The notes under the pieces: generated by a model
What the model was told of the DNA's origin: nothing
Database searches by the model: none
What the model saw: only the letters and a program-made list of their open reading frames with translations
Part shown: piece after piece, positions 23,713-36,788 of the stretch
Numbering within the stretch: position 1 is the first letter of the stretch
Layout of the letters: each line of letters starts with the position of its first letter
Assembly: GCA_025201345.1 (NCBI GenBank)
Contig: JAIXMG010000021.1
Span: 1-64,000, forward strand
DNA: 64,000 nucleotides
Direction of reading: 5' to 3'
Origin: Thamnidium elegans
Taxonomy: Eukaryota; Mucoromycota; Mucoromycetes; Mucorales; Mucoraceae
Translations under genes and position numbers: made by a program

Positions 23713-25101
23713 ATGTTGTCAGAACAACATCAACAGTTTGAATCTATTCGTGAAGAATTACGTTTAATTCACTGTGTAGATGTATTACAAAATGCCACTG
23801 AATTAACAGAGAGTATAGAAGCTTTAAATTATTTACGTTCCAAAGCCTGTCATCTTGATACAGAAGCAAAGACCAAACTGAGTATTATTTACAGTGAGCA
23901 AGGTTACGCACATATTGTTCAAGATCCTATAGAAGCCAGTATATGGTCACGCAGTGTATTTGATAAACAACTCTCACTTGCCTTACAATCATGCGGACCC
24001 ATCTTTGTCACAACAGATGATCTTAGTACATCAAACTTTATTAATGTCATGACTGCCAAGATGAATCGAGATGGACAAGAACCTTTACTTTGCTATTTGG
24101 CTGGGTTGCTTTACACTAAAGGCATTGGATTTGAACAAGATTTAAATAGAGGTATTGCAGCTTTAAAATTTGCTGCAACAGAAGGAAGAATGGCTGAAGC
24201 AGGATGTGAATTAGGTAGAATATATGGAGATAGATACAAGTACAGTTTAAACGAAGCTTCTGAATCCATTCATTGGTTTCATAGAGCATTTGAATGTGGA
24301 TCTACACAAGCAGTAGTTGATTTAGCTTATGGATTCTTTGAAGGTAGTGTACAGGTACCTAAAGATGACATAAGAGCATTCAGGTACGCAAAAGATGGAG
24401 CACTTTTAAACGATAAATATTGTCAATATATTGTGGGACACTTGTATTTAAAAGGAAAAGGAGTTGAATTAAATGCACAAGAAGCAATTAAGTATCTAAG
24501 TGCATCAGCTAATCAAGGATTTGCGGTTGCGTTAGAAGAAGAGACATCTGTTTATATGTACGGACAAGGAAATGTAAAACAAGATTATAAAAAAGCATAT
24601 CAATGTTGTATGCAAAGTATAGCTATCAATATACCATTTTGTCAAGCACGTTTAGGTGACATGTATAGAAACGCCTGGGGAGTAGGACAAGATTATCAAA
24701 AGGCGTTTGAATATTATCAAAATGCGGCAAGTCAATCTGATACACCTTATCCATATGCACAACACATGCTAGGAGAAATGTAAGTTTTATGTATATTATG
24801 ATTTCACTTTATATGGTATGGCAATTAACTCAAAACGTGTGTGTATATATAATAAAGGTTTCTTCATGGTGAGGGAGTACCAAAAGATTTAGCAGTTGCT
24901 AAAGAATGGTTTCAAATTGCTTCTACCCAAGGTTATGAACCATCACAAGTAAAAATTCAACAAATTGAATTATTAGAAAATAATACTGCTGCTGCTGCTT
25001 CTGCTGCTGGCAATAATAATAATAGTAAACAACCTGTTGAAGAAAAGAAGCAAACAAGTAGATGGTCTCTAAGTTTTTTTAACAACAATAAAAAAAAATA
25101 G
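23713..25101 (+). CDS. Sel1-like repeat protein
   Basis: Two exons (23713-24779, 24858-25101) encode 436 residues. The second half is made of Sel1/TPR-like repeats with the usual pattern, for example YTKGIGFEQDLNRGIAALKF, YLKGKGVELNAQEAIKYL, MYRNAWGVGQDYQKAFEYY and FLHGEGVPKDLAVAKEWF; the last is assembled across the intron. The tail is low complexity (A, N, then K-rich). No transmembrane segment or signal peptide is apparent. Sel1-repeat proteins act as adaptors, in fungi for instance in chitin synthase activation or ER-associated degradation; which applies here cannot be told. The gene starts only 218 bases after the protease stop, on the same strand. Confidence 0.85.
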
Positions 25102-25273
25102 TAAAAAAAAGAAAAAAAGAAAAAACCTTTGTGTTGCCACACTAAAAAATCTATTTTATAACCATTTTAATTTTTCTCTCTTTTTCTCTCTTTTTTTTTT
25201 TACTTTTTTACTTTTCTTTCTTTATACACATATAAAAAAAACAAAAAACAAAAAAAAAAAAGAAAAAGTTCCC

Positions 25274-26497
25274 ATGTTTTCTGCTCGGTCAAAGAATACA
25301 CAGACGAAAAGCAGCACTGGCAGTACGACAACAAAAAGGTTTCTTAACATTTCACACCCTCTTCTTCTTTTTTTTCTTTTTTAACCCCGAGATTCCTTTA
25401 CATTAATAGTAAAGTTCTTTATTCAGAAGATTCACGTTCAGTAGAACCTAAATTCCTAGTCAAACAATTTGACTATCTTGAAGGTAGAAATTATCTACAA
25501 TCGGACAGACCTAATGAATCATTTATGCCTTGCGATGATGAAGAATTTGAACGTTTACAAGTAAACTATTTCCTATTTAGGTACCTTTTTTTATTTTTAT
25601 ATATTAATATTATTATAAATATTGAATTTTGTATGTGATAGATCGGTATTTGCAACACAATTTTTCTCACCAATAGAAGAGTCACTAAAAAAGGGTATTA
25701 AAGTATTAGAAGTATCGTAAGTGAAATTTAACAAAAATAAAATAAAAATGAAATATTAAAAGCCAAAACAGAGCAGGGCCTGGTTGGTGGCTGATGGGAA
25801 TGGCAAACGATTATCCTCGATCTCATTTTACAGGCGTAGATTTAATGATATACCCAGTTACCTCACCGCCCAAGAACTGTCATTTTCGGGTACTAGATAT
25901 GTCTAAAGGACTGCCTTATCCAGACAACACATTTGATATGGTTTCGCAACATGACACATTATTTAGATACAATCAAGAAGATTGGGATATTTTGCTACCA
26001 GAAATTATTAGAGTGACAAAACCCGGTGGTTATGTTGAATTAATTGAAAATGGTGGTGTTTTACAAGATATTGGGCCTAATATGTCAATATGGTCGATGC
26101 GACGTAAGTTTTTTTTTTATATATTTATATTAGAATTATTCATTTATGCTTAAAAACTCTATATATATATATATATACAGTGGCCGTATCTTTACAGACA
26201 AGAGGTATCAATTTAAAAATCGCCTCTACATTATCAACTTTACTAGATGACTTTGAAGAATTAGATGTTATACAAGGATCTCATCGATCTATACCAGTTG
26301 GTTGGTACGGTAGAACTGGTGATATTGCAATGGATTGTCTTGACCGTTTATTTTATGCAGTAAAACCAAAAGTATGCGAAGACTGGTCGATGAGTCCAGC
26401 GAAATATGATAAAGTAACTAAAGCCGCATCTGCGGAATGTAAAGATTTCAGAAGTTGGATTAATATTCATTATCTTGTTGCAGTCAAGAAACGGTAA
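25274..26497 (+). CDS. SAM-dependent methyltransferase (class I)
   Basis: Five exons (25274-25338, 25410-25580, 25642-25716, 25772-26103, 26181-26497) give 319 residues. The short first exon and the acceptor at 25410 were chosen because only they keep the frame. Motif I is a degenerate glycine loop, IKVLEVSAGPGWWLMGMAN (normally E-x-G-x-G), split by intron 3. An acidic motif follows (FTGVDLMIYP). The motif IV region is LPYPDNTFDMVSQHD and the post-motif strand is RVTKPGGYVELIENG, which is typical of the UbiE/LaeA-like group. The second G of motif I is replaced by S-A. The substrate is unknown. It is close behind the Sel1 gene on the same strand. Confidence 0.85.
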
Positions 26498-27363
26498 TTC
26501 ACAAGTGTAATAAACTGACAAGCTGTTAAAATAATAAAGTAGAAAAGTTTGACAAAATATTCATGGTTAAACTGACTTATATTTATTTCAAAGAAGTTAT
26601 CCGGTATTGAAAAAACTAAAGAAGCAAACAGTTTTATGATATGTGCAGGGTCATAATAATATAATATAACATATTAAATGGATGATCTTAATATTTTTTT
26701 TTTATTTTAACACTGTATTTTCAAACGCGAAAAGCTGTATATCGCAAATACAAATATAAATATATATGAATATATATTTATGAACCTAATAACTAAAATA
26801 ATAATATATATAAAAAAAGAATTGGTATGATGAGAAGACACGTAAAAAAAAAAAAAAAAAAAAAAAAAAGGCAGAAAAGCAATATAAAAAGGAGAGGAAG
26901 TGAAGGGGGAGGAGAGAACGAAAAAAGAAGCCATCAAGAAAGAAAGAAAAAAAAAAAAAAAAAGAGAAACGCTAATAAAAAAAAAAAAAAAAAAGGGTTG
27001 CCCAAAGAGTCTAATTGCTAATAAGTGATATTACCAACGATATAATGCTTTTTTTTCCTTCTTTTTTTTTGTTTTTAAAAACTTATCTTTTTTTTTTTCT
27101 TTTTTTTTCTTTCTGTTTGAGAATACATTTTTTCAGTTTTGAATTGGATAATATACAAGGGAGGGTACCTATTATGAAGCGGGTGAAGATAATATGGGCA
27201 TATCATTCATTTTCATCTTCTTATTTACATTACTATTATTGTTATTTGAGATAGGAACACTGTTAGGTCTAGCTGGTGTATTAATCTAAGTATATCCAAG
27301 TATATGTATAAAAAAAAAAAGTGTATTACTTTTAGTTCACCTTACAAATAAAAAAATAAAAAT
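26498..27363. other. Convergent intergenic region with long A and T runs
   Basis: Contains A runs of more than 20 bases (about 26846-26869) and purine-rich low-complexity sequence to 26997, then T-rich sequence to 27120. Short reading frames here are lysine or phenylalanine runs and are not genes. The region separates the 3' ends of the methyltransferase and the poly(A) polymerase. Confidence 0.6.
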
Positions 27364-29244
27364 TTATAAACCTACTTTCGAGTCTCTTTCCGCCACTGCT
27401 TCTTTACTACTACTGTTAGGATGAACATCCAAAGGTAATTCAGATCTCTTTAGATTTTCAATAACTATCCCCATATGCGTTTTGTTATAATCGGACCAAT
27501 GTTTTACCATATTGGTAAAATCCGAAATAGGTCTAATAAGATCGACTGTACGTGATTGTTCTATAGATAGAGAGAAAGATACATTCCGTGTTGTAAAATG
27601 AATATGCCTAATATATAACAAATAATAAACGCTATCGAAAAAAATAAAATAATATTTTACCTGAATTCAATCGAATATAAAGTCCAATATAAAATACTTT
27701 TGTATAAATCTTTATATCTACAGGTCTTGATTGTGGTTTGCTGTATTTCGACGGCGGTGCACCACGAGTAGCTATAAATGCTTCAGCAGTTGATTTACAG
27801 TCGTAAGTATAATTAAATCCTTTTGAAAATGGATGAACCAGAGCAATACAAGGTACGGCTTCTAATTTAATCACCAATTGACGTAACTTTGCTTCAACCA
27901 GACCAGCCCATTTTAATTGACAACTGGAACTATCACTGCTTACTATCACTTGTAAATAATGACGATAGTTTTGAAAGAAAGTATGATTTGAAAATAATGA
28001 ATTCCAAGGTGCACTTCCATTCATAATTCTATCCACAGTTTCTGAAGCCATCTTGAATTCACCAAGGATGATTCTAAATGTAGATGAAGTAACATTATGT
28101 GTGGAACACATACTTGGGTAAGATGGTGTAATGACTGGCATCTTATGTAAACGATCTTGAGGGTTTGTTCTAGCGTTCCAAGATTTTAATGAACTGGTAG
28201 GATTATCTTCAATCTTTTGAAGTATAACTGGAGACGGCCAATTCCAATTGATTAAAATACCAAAAAATTTACTGATGATTGTACTAGGACAGGCGAGAGG
28301 ATATAACTGACAGATACGCGCTACTAAAAGTGCCCAAGCAATACCGCCTAAAAATCCAAGCACATTTGAATAGATACCCTTTTTGTTAGCCCATAATTTA
28401 ATACATCTTAACGATGTACGAAATGTATCCACGTTGGGAACAAGGTTTAAAATATCCTTGGAGACTCGATTACCATTTAAACTACGAATTGATTGATCGT
28501 CTAAACCGTATAATATATTAGGGTCGTTAAGGTCTACATTATCAGGTACTTTAGGTGTATTAAGTCTTGCGCATACAAGATCAATCTACAAGCGCCATGT
28601 TAAATTTTTTTTCAAAATAATTATTTGTAAATCACTTACCGAAATGTCATCATATTTAAATTTAATTACGGGTACATATGAATCTTTTACCACATTAAGA
28701 TCGTGAACACGATGATGGCCAACCAAAAAATTTGACATGACATCAAAAAACTCTTCTCTCGTAACCAAACTAGGTATAACACATAACGTATCAATATCCG
28801 CATCTAACACCAAAAAAAAAAAAAAGAAAAAAAAAAAAAAAAGAGAATTTTTAATCGTTTATCCACATAATAAATCAAAAAAATAAAATTACCTCGAGAA
28901 TGAACACCCAAGTTATAACTACCATAAGTTAAAACTTTGCCTCCTGCATTTTTACAGTCTTCAAGAGGCAGCTTTTTTCGTTGACAAATATTAAAAATAT
29001 GACGTCGAGCTACCTTTTCCAAGTATCTAAGGATTTCTCGTCTATTTCATAAAAAGATGAGTCACCATATACATATAAAAAAGAAAGAAAAAACTTACCG
29101 TTGATGAGTTCTTTCTTCATTTTCATACGCATCAAATCTCTGTAAAGTCTTTACTAGTTCTTCAGTCAGTTCTAAATCCCTTGGTGACGGATCTACCAAA
29201 GCCAAAGGTTCTGTTACACCTGGATACAAGTTCGATTCAGCCAT
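27364..29244 (-). CDS. PAP1: Nuclear poly(A) polymerase
   Basis: Five exons on the minus strand (29244-29099, 29041-28893, 28803-28640, 28585-27661, 27560-27364) give 526 residues. The nucleotidyltransferase signature is YGSYNLGVHSRDADIDTLCV, with the GS pair and the D-x-D metal ligands. The third Asp lies in DDISIDLVCARL, formed across intron 3. Next come the central domain (LRCIKLWANKKGIYSNVLGF, GGIAWALLVARICQLYP, NWNWPSPVIL) and the RNA-binding domain (FYIGLYI, ISDFTNMVKHW). For intron 4 the acceptor at 27561 after a CT-rich tract keeps the frame; a nearer AG at 27608 does not. It adds poly(A) tails to cleaved pre-mRNA. It lacks a long Ser/Thr-rich C-terminal tail, as in yeasts. It is divergent from the U1-70K gene. 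Confidence 0.95.
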
Positions 29245-29435
29245 CTATTTTTTTGTTTTTGTTTTTTATGTAGAAAAAAGAAAAAAATGTTGTCATCAAA
29301 TCTCTTCTCTCACCTTATTTTTTTTTTTTTACAAAGTCACAAAAAAAATAAAGTCAAGAAAAAAATAATGTTTTTTTTTACCCTTTTTCTTTGTTTTTTT
29401 TTAACTTCATATAAAAAAAAGGCATATAAATCAAA
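29245..29435. promoter_or_regulatory. 191-bp shared divergent promoter, poly(A) polymerase / U1-70K
   Basis: Only 191 bases separate the two ATGs, and they must hold both 5' leaders and both promoters. The sequence is T/A homopolymer-rich, with a TATAAA-like CATATAAATC just before the U1-70K ATG and CT-rich CTCTTCTCTCACC near the middle. No discrete factor site was recognised. Confidence 0.6.
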
Positions 29436-30430
29436 ATGACAGATAAACTTCCTCCCAATCTACTTAAATTATTTGCACCACGTCCACCTTTACCTTATAC
29501 GCCTCCACTTGATAAAGATCCAGAGAAACGTGTTGGATGTATTGTAGATGGCATCGCGTCTTACGTACCGCAATTAAAAAATTACGATGCTGATTATGTG
29601 CCTTGGAAATCATTGGAAGAAAAGCGTAAAGAAAAGGTATATAGTTTTACACTTGCATTTCTTTTTAGAAAAAAGTACTTATATAAAAAAAAATAGGCTG
29701 ATGCAAAAAAGAAGAAGGCAGAAGAAGCTTTACAAGCTGCATTAGCTCAATGTAATATATATACACATATACATTTAACACATCATACATGTATATTTTA
29801 CTAAAAAAAAGTCATATTTTATTTAAATTAGATGATCCCGAAAAAGATGAACACATTGACGGCGATCCTTTCAATACGTTATTTGTAACTCATTTAAGTC
29901 CTGAATTAACAGAAAGTGATTTAGCTAGAGAATTTGAACTCTATGGTCAAATTAAGAAAATACGTCTTATTCATGATAAAGAAGGAAAATCTCGTTGTTA
30001 TGCCTTTATAGAATACGAAAGAGAAAAAGATATGAGAGGTAAAAAAAAAAAAAGGCGAATTAAATGTATATTTTAATAAGTGTGTACTAATATTTTTGAT
30101 GTAGCTGCATATAAGGACGCAGATGGCTTAAAGATTCTGGGACGTCGTATATTGGTAGATGTTGAACGTGCTCGTACTGTCAAGGGATGGAAACCTCGTA
30201 GATTAGGTGGTGGTCTTGGTGGTAGAGAACGAAAGCCTTCATCATCTGCTCGTGCTTCTAGTCGTGATAGATACAGTGATCGTAAACCTAGTGGATTTAG
30301 GGATGACAGAAAGAGATCTCGTATGCGTTCGCGAAGCAGAAGCCCAAAGGGTTATAAAGATCGTTCATCTGGTTATGCTCGTAGAGATAGATCTAGAGAT
30401 CGTATGGGTAGTAGAAGAGATAGATATTAA
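29436..30430 (+). CDS. SNP1: U1 snRNP 70-kDa protein (U1-70K)
   Basis: Four exons (29436-29636, 29697-29751, 29832-30038, 30105-30430) give 262 residues. The N terminus [20 protein letters not shown] is the conserved U1-70K segment that contacts U1-C and the Sm core. The RRM has RNP2 LFVTHLS and RNP1 SRCYAFIEY (usually RGYAFIEY). It is followed by the hallmark [19 protein letters not shown]. The tail is rich in RS/RD dipeptides (about residues 200-262). The protein binds stem-loop I of U1 snRNA and helps define 5' splice sites in the nucleus. It is shorter than the animal protein because the RS/RE tail is reduced. Confidence 0.95.
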
Positions 30431-30538
30431 TCTTAACTATAAAAATATATATATACATATAACATTATTTCATTTCCTTTGTTTATACTTGTGTAAGTTA
30501 CCGCTTATTTTTTTATGTTACTAAACTCTTTTTCTCCT

Positions 30539-30572
<34 letters not shown>

Positions 30573-31957
30573 AATAGTAAGTCGTTTTGCTTATTTCATA
30601 AAATGCTGGTTTTTTTTTCCTTATTAAAAAATACACATACAAAAAAAAGACATCTTTTTTCTCTTTATTGTTCTCTGTCTGTATAGGTGCTGAATATTTT
30701 TATAATGCATCTAAAAATAGAACCCTTTTTTTTAATTTGAAAAAGGGGAATTACAAAAAAATTAAAACATATGTCTCTTTTGTCATCAATTACATTCCTA
30801 AAGTTTGCTGCCTATGATTAATACATATGTTACCATGGCACAAGACTGTATTAAATGCATCGATACGTAACTATGGATCCTGTGTAAAAAAAATTACTTT
30901 TTCGCTAGTTTACTCTCAAGCAAAAAATAAAATAAAATAAAATACAAGGGTCTCAAATTCATGAAATGCCTTCAGTAATACGCTTCGTAATTTTAAGCTC
31001 TGGGACCAAAAAAAAAAAAAAAAAAAAAAAAAAAGAAAAAAGAAAAAGAAACGGAGTCGTTAAAAAGTCCCTGATATGTAATTATTAACTTGTCGTATTC
31101 CATGTGAAAGCGTACCTTTTTTACATAAGCTTATAAAAAAAAACGGCTTTCTAACATAATTTTTTAAGGTAAAAGGGGACTTACCCAAGAAAGTATAACT
31201 TAACTATTTTGGAGAATACGATGCAGTTAGTTACTTAGTTAGTTTTTATTGCGTTTAGATGTATTTCATGTACAACCGTACATGTTTAACCAACTGATTA
31301 TAATTCTATGATCGCACATGACAAGTCTTCCTATACAGAACCTATTAAACCAGTCAAATGTCTACTACGTAATTACAGGTATTTCTTGTAATAATAAAAA
31401 AAAAAGTTATTGTGTCATTTTAAAAAAAAAAAAAAATGTTCCTAGTTTTAGATTAGTTTTGTGTGAGCAACATAATAAAAAAAAAAACTAGCTTGTATCA
31501 TTTACTGAAAACAGATATTGACGTATTATCGCCTACGATAAGGGTATTTTACCACGAAAGGTATAGATTGAAACGCAAAAGAAGGTACGTTATCTCTATT
31601 ATTTATGCCTCATAGCATATTTAACATTTAGAGATTGTGTGTCTTTAATGTAACTATCTAAAAGAAAAGAGAACCTGTTTGGGGTTTCGTTATTTAGAAA
31701 GTACGCGTTTCCCGAAAGATAAATATTGAGTTTAAATGCACAGATCAACTAAACATTGCATATGTGTTTAATGCAAATATATACTTTTTTTAATCCGTTA
31801 TATTACAAGGCTTTTTATCTTGGCACAAAATGATTTGTCTCGCCTGTAAAATACATAAAAAAAAAGTAACACCCCTTTTCCCTTAACAGAAAATGTTTAT
31901 TTAAAAATAGAACCTTTTTTTTTTTGTTTTGGAGGGTTTCAACAACTCGGAGCCTCG

Positions 31958-32001
<44 letters not shown>

Positions 32002-32877
32002 ATTTGTCTCGGCATAGTTAGTTAGAAACATACAGGTAAAAAAAATCGTCATTGCGGGTTATACATTAAGTTTATCATCTGTCATCAGAATCCATCTAGA
32101 CGTATTTCTATTTACTCGATCAATGGATTTTTGTCACATGGAATAAAGTATGTTTCCTATTGATTCATATCATTTCATCACCGAAAATGTTGGTTTCAAT
32201 TTTTCATAAGTCGTGAATTTTTTTTTAACGGAAGGTTTAAAATACTAAGTTCAAAATACTAGTAACACGTTTTAGTGAGGGTGCATTCTTTTAGAATTAT
32301 TTATTTATTAATGTTTATTTGTTGTATGTTGTATATATACTTTTCATGACAGATATTATTGGTTTCTAATTTTATAATATAAAGTGTCTAGATTTTAACT
32401 GATTGTTCTTTTTTTTTTTTTTTTTTTTTTTTACTTACTCAATTACTCGATTCTTTAATCTAATAGTTCTTTTTTCAACCTGAACATAGTGTATATTAAT
32501 AAGATTTCCAAATATTTATTACCTTTTAGTTTACATAATTAGTTTTTTATTTATATGCTCTCTATTTTTTTTTTTTTGTCGATGGCCGCAGAAACAACCG
32601 AAACGAAATCTCTTGGGCTTTTTCGAACGGAGCCAAAACCATTCTTCTTTTTTGGAAAGGGATAACGAAAAGGAACATCTGTTAGGTTATGATTTACCCT
32701 TGAACATTTTAGAAACAGCCAACAGTTTTTTTTTCGTCAACACTAATCTTTCGTTCAATCGCTTATTTTCCCTGTGATCTCCGCAAACCCTTATATAAAA
32801 GTATAATTTTTTTTTCATTTCCTTTTTTTTTTTTGCTATTCCCGATCACATTTCTATTTTCTACAGCAAAAAAAAAA
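30431..32877. other. Gene-free stretch with very long poly(A) tracts
   Basis: No gene was recognised in about 2.4 kb. It includes A30 at 30541-30570, an A run near 31009-31034, A42 at 31958-31999 (the longest in the window), and a T run near 32409-32431. Sequence just ahead of 32878 is CT- and T-rich, with TATATAAAAG near 32792, and is probably the promoter of the acetyltransferase gene. Confidence 0.6.
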
Positions 32878-33706
32878 ATGTCCTTGACTGCATCTGCAAT
32901 TGAACAAGATAGACATATAAGTCGTAAACTCACTGTCAGTTTAAACCATCACACAGTCAATGTTCGCCCTGTTATTAAAGGTAAAATACATAATAAAACA
33001 CAATATAGTTTATACATGCAAGACACTAACCAACTGAATAATTTTTTTAGGTGCCTTTAAAGAAGCTGCCTGTTCATTGACCGAAGCCTATTTAAAGAAC
33101 TCTATCATGGGATGGTGTGTTCGCGGCCTAGACCGAAAGAAGTATGAAGAATTTCTCTACACACTTTTTAAAAGTATGATTAATCAAGCATCACTTCAAA
33201 GCCGTGATTTCGCCATTCAAGTAGAAGGATGTAAGGGTGTACTTACATGGACAAATAATACAAACGGACTCTCTTGGCCTCGTATCCTTAGTACTGCTAA
33301 ATTAGCTAGGCTAATTGGTTGGACATCTGCATTACGAGCAGTAACTAAAGTTGGTGCCTCTTGCGATAAAACTAAACGTAAGGTGATGTCAACGTATCCC
33401 CATTATATCACAATCGGTTATGTTGGTGTGTTGCCTCATGAACAACATAAAGGATATGGCAATGCGTTGGTGCAATATGTATTAGATAAAGCGGATGACG
33501 CTAAATATCCCGTATATGTCGAAGCTATTGATCCCGCTAGTGTTAAATTCTTTGAGAAGTTTGGATTTGTGGTTCAAGCAACTGTGTTTATTGCAGACAG
33601 ATCAGATCTTCCAGTAGCTCTTATGGTCCGTACACCTGTCTCGAGTGGAACCCCGCAACGTCTTCGTATTCGACCTGGAAGACGTGATTCTGATAACTCT
33701 CTCTAA
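32878..33706 (+). CDS. GNAT-family N-acetyltransferase
   Basis: Two exons (32878-32980, 33051-33706) encode 252 residues. The acetyl-CoA binding motif A is readable as YVGVLPHEQHKGYGNALVQY, with Q-x-x-G-x-G. A typical C-terminal strand-helix follows (VYVEAIDPASVKFFEKFGF). The N-terminal ~110 residues resemble the extended N-terminal half of fungal GNAT proteins. No signal peptide or transmembrane segment is seen, and the tail is basic. The substrate (amino acid, polyamine, toxin or protein) cannot be inferred. Confidence 0.85.
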
Positions 33707-34093
33707 ATTTGATATATATCCCCCCCTCCCTTTTTGTTCGATTTCTTACTAGAAATCTTAACTGTACATATTTTTTTCTTCTTTATTTCCATACTTTTGA
33801 ACTTTTCCAATTAACGCATAAAATTTATTCTTAATAAAAAATCACCTCCGACTCAAAAAAAAAAAAAAAAAAAAAAAATTATCACGTTTATCATAAATAA
33901 ACAAATAAATACTTGCACTAATGTAATGCACACTAGAGCTACATATTTTTTTAAAAGACTTGATTAATAATAATAAAAAAAAATATATTAAAAAGGATAT
34001 AAAAAAAACTAATCTATTAACATTTATTCTCGGGACTTTTTTTTTCTTTTTTTTCTAGATGTTGTACTAGAGATAATCTATAAAAAAAATTAT

Positions 34094-34732
34094 TCACCAG
34101 TCAAGTTTTTTATCAGAAGCACATTTTTCAAAAACCTCAATTGGACAAGCATTGATAGTAGCCCACCCACCACCACCTTTGCCTTCCTTCTCCAACGCAA
34201 ATTCCCAATAATGGATGGGACACATCAAGACAGGTCCAATTTCGGGTGGGTAATCGTGTTCGCTCACCCTACCATGATAAGAAAGATCTGCACCTGCATG
34301 AGGGCAATACCTATCTGCAGAAAATTGTTTACCAGTTGAAAGTGTTACAATAATACGTTCCTTGTCCTTTGGATCCACTTCGATTGAGCTATCTTCTTCT
34401 TCTTCTTCAAATGTGTATTCAGGAACTGATGCAGGTGTTTCTTTAGGAGTTGGTTCGGTTTTTACGGTATCATCTATTTTCGTATCAGTTGAGGCTGGTA
34501 ACGATTGTTTTACCTCGGATATCCGTGGCTCGAATTTAGTTTCCTTAGTAGCCTCTGTTACTTTAGCAGTAGGCTGTGTTGCTATAGTAACCTTATTGTC
34601 CTTAACAGCAGTCTCTACAACTTTGTTATCCTTCGCTGCTTTGTCATTAGTAATGCTCAACTCGTTTAGTGATTGTGAAATATCTTTTGGTGAGTCATTG
34701 ACTCTTCTATACTTTATAGTTGGCTCAAACAT
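34094..34732 (-). CDS. Rieske [2Fe-2S] domain protein
   Basis: 212 residues from the ATG at 34732. The C-terminal half holds a Rieske-type cluster motif: CPHAGADL and, about 28 residues later, CPIHYWEF, giving Cys-x-His and Cys-x-x-His. The N-terminal ~110 residues are low complexity (K, T, E, P and an acidic run) with no mitochondrial or membrane signature. Upstream there is a long pyrimidine tract ending GTTTTGTAG just before the start. An alternative first exon with a donor near 34841 would also be in frame, so the true start may be further up. No oxygenase catalytic domain is attached, so it is a small ferredoxin-like Rieske protein, possibly of the AIFL/nitrite-reductase small-subunit type. 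Confidence 0.8.
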   Translation of the reverse strand: MFEPTIKYRRVNDSPKDISQSLNELSITNDKAAKDNKVVETAVKDNKVTIATQPTAKVTEATKETKFEPRISEVKQSLPASTDTKIDDTVKTEPTPKETPASVPEYTFEEEEEDSSIEVDPKDKERIIVTLSTGKQFSADRYCPHAGADLSYHGRVSEHDYPPEIGPVLMCPIHYWEFALEKEGKGGGGWATINACPIEVFEKCASDKKLDW

Positions 34733-34763
34733 TATTTTCTCAACTACAAAACAAAATAAAAAG

Positions 34764-34795
<32 letters not shown>

Positions 34796-35430
34796 GTGTG
34801 AGATACCCCTCTTTACAATAAAAAAGATCTCGATACCGGAGATGTAAAAATAAAAGCCAGATTTTTGGGTCATAAAAATTCTTTTATTATCATTATTTCT
34901 GCTTTGAAAAAAAGGGGTACATATAACATGAATTGAGTGCGGAAAGCCACTCGGCCGGGTAACACCACCAAATAAAGAAGAAGGTAGCATTGTTATTTTC
35001 TGTTTTTTTTTTCTGTTACTTGAGAAAAACAAGTCAGAGCATGACGATAAATTGGGTCATATTTAATGAGGTTTTTTTTTGGTGGTTTTTATTTTTTGCA
35101 TATAAAGAGAAAAAGAAAAAGCAAAAAGTAAAATAAAAAATGTCTTCTTTTTATATCTTCTTTTTCTTAAAAAGACTCCTTTAATATAACATAGTAAAGA
35201 TAGTGGGCTGTCATGAACAAAGACTCCTGCATAATGGATGAAATGATTCCGGACGAATCCGACCTTTCTGTTTTAAGGCTTTAAATAGTAATAAAAATAC
35301 GATTGGTTTATAAAAAAAAAAAAAAAAGTTGCATATTCGTTAATGTGATCGCTCTTTTTTCTTTTTAAATATCATATCTACAGGTCATAATAAATCTTTT
35401 TTTTTATTTTATATACATTATTTTCTTTTT
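34733..35430. other. Intergenic region with A30 tract
   Basis: Holds a run of 30 A (34764-34793) that would act as the polypyrimidine tract of a possible intron on the minus strand, and AT-rich sequence between the Rieske gene start and the Trm8 stop. The frame reaching back to 35032 on the minus strand includes a poly-Phe run and is not trusted as coding. Confidence 0.5.
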
Positions 35431-36435
<1,005 letters not shown>

Positions 36436-36464
36436 TGTTTAAAATATATACTTCGAAAAAAATC

Positions 36465-36497
<33 letters not shown>

Positions 36498-36788
36498 TCA
36501 GATTCGTTAACCGTGGCTTAGATGTCACTTTAAAAAAGGTGACTGTTGCACTTTAAATAATTCACGCTTTGAAACACAATTGGGTACCTTGCGTATATTT
36601 CCCATAAAAAGAAGGGCTAAAATAATGCCATGAAAATTATAAATGCAAACAAGCGTAGCTGAGATAATATTATTATTATTAAAGTTGATTTACCATGTGA
36701 TTGCTAAAAAAAATAATAATAAATAACTGATGCCTTCGTTTCTTTTTCCTTTTATTTTTCTTTTCTTATTCTTTCTCTTTCCCTAAAT

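Noticed and set aside
26827..27021. Lysine-rich frame of 64 codons
   Set aside because: It translates consecutive A runs in an intergenic region.
27561..27660. Using the nearer AG at 27608 as the last acceptor of poly(A) polymerase
   Set aside because: It puts the C-terminal exon out of frame and reaches a stop. The acceptor at 27561 after a CT tract restores the conserved C-terminal motif in frame.
34362..34847. 161-codon serine/valine-rich plus-strand frame
   Set aside because: It is the antisense shadow of the Rieske gene; the minus strand carries the CPHAG/CPIHYWEF motif.
34733..35032. Extending the Rieske protein upstream to 35032
   Set aside because: The extension passes through a poly-Phe run encoded by A30 on the plus strand, which looks like an intron polypyrimidine tract and not coding sequence. 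A short 5' exon is possible but not proven.
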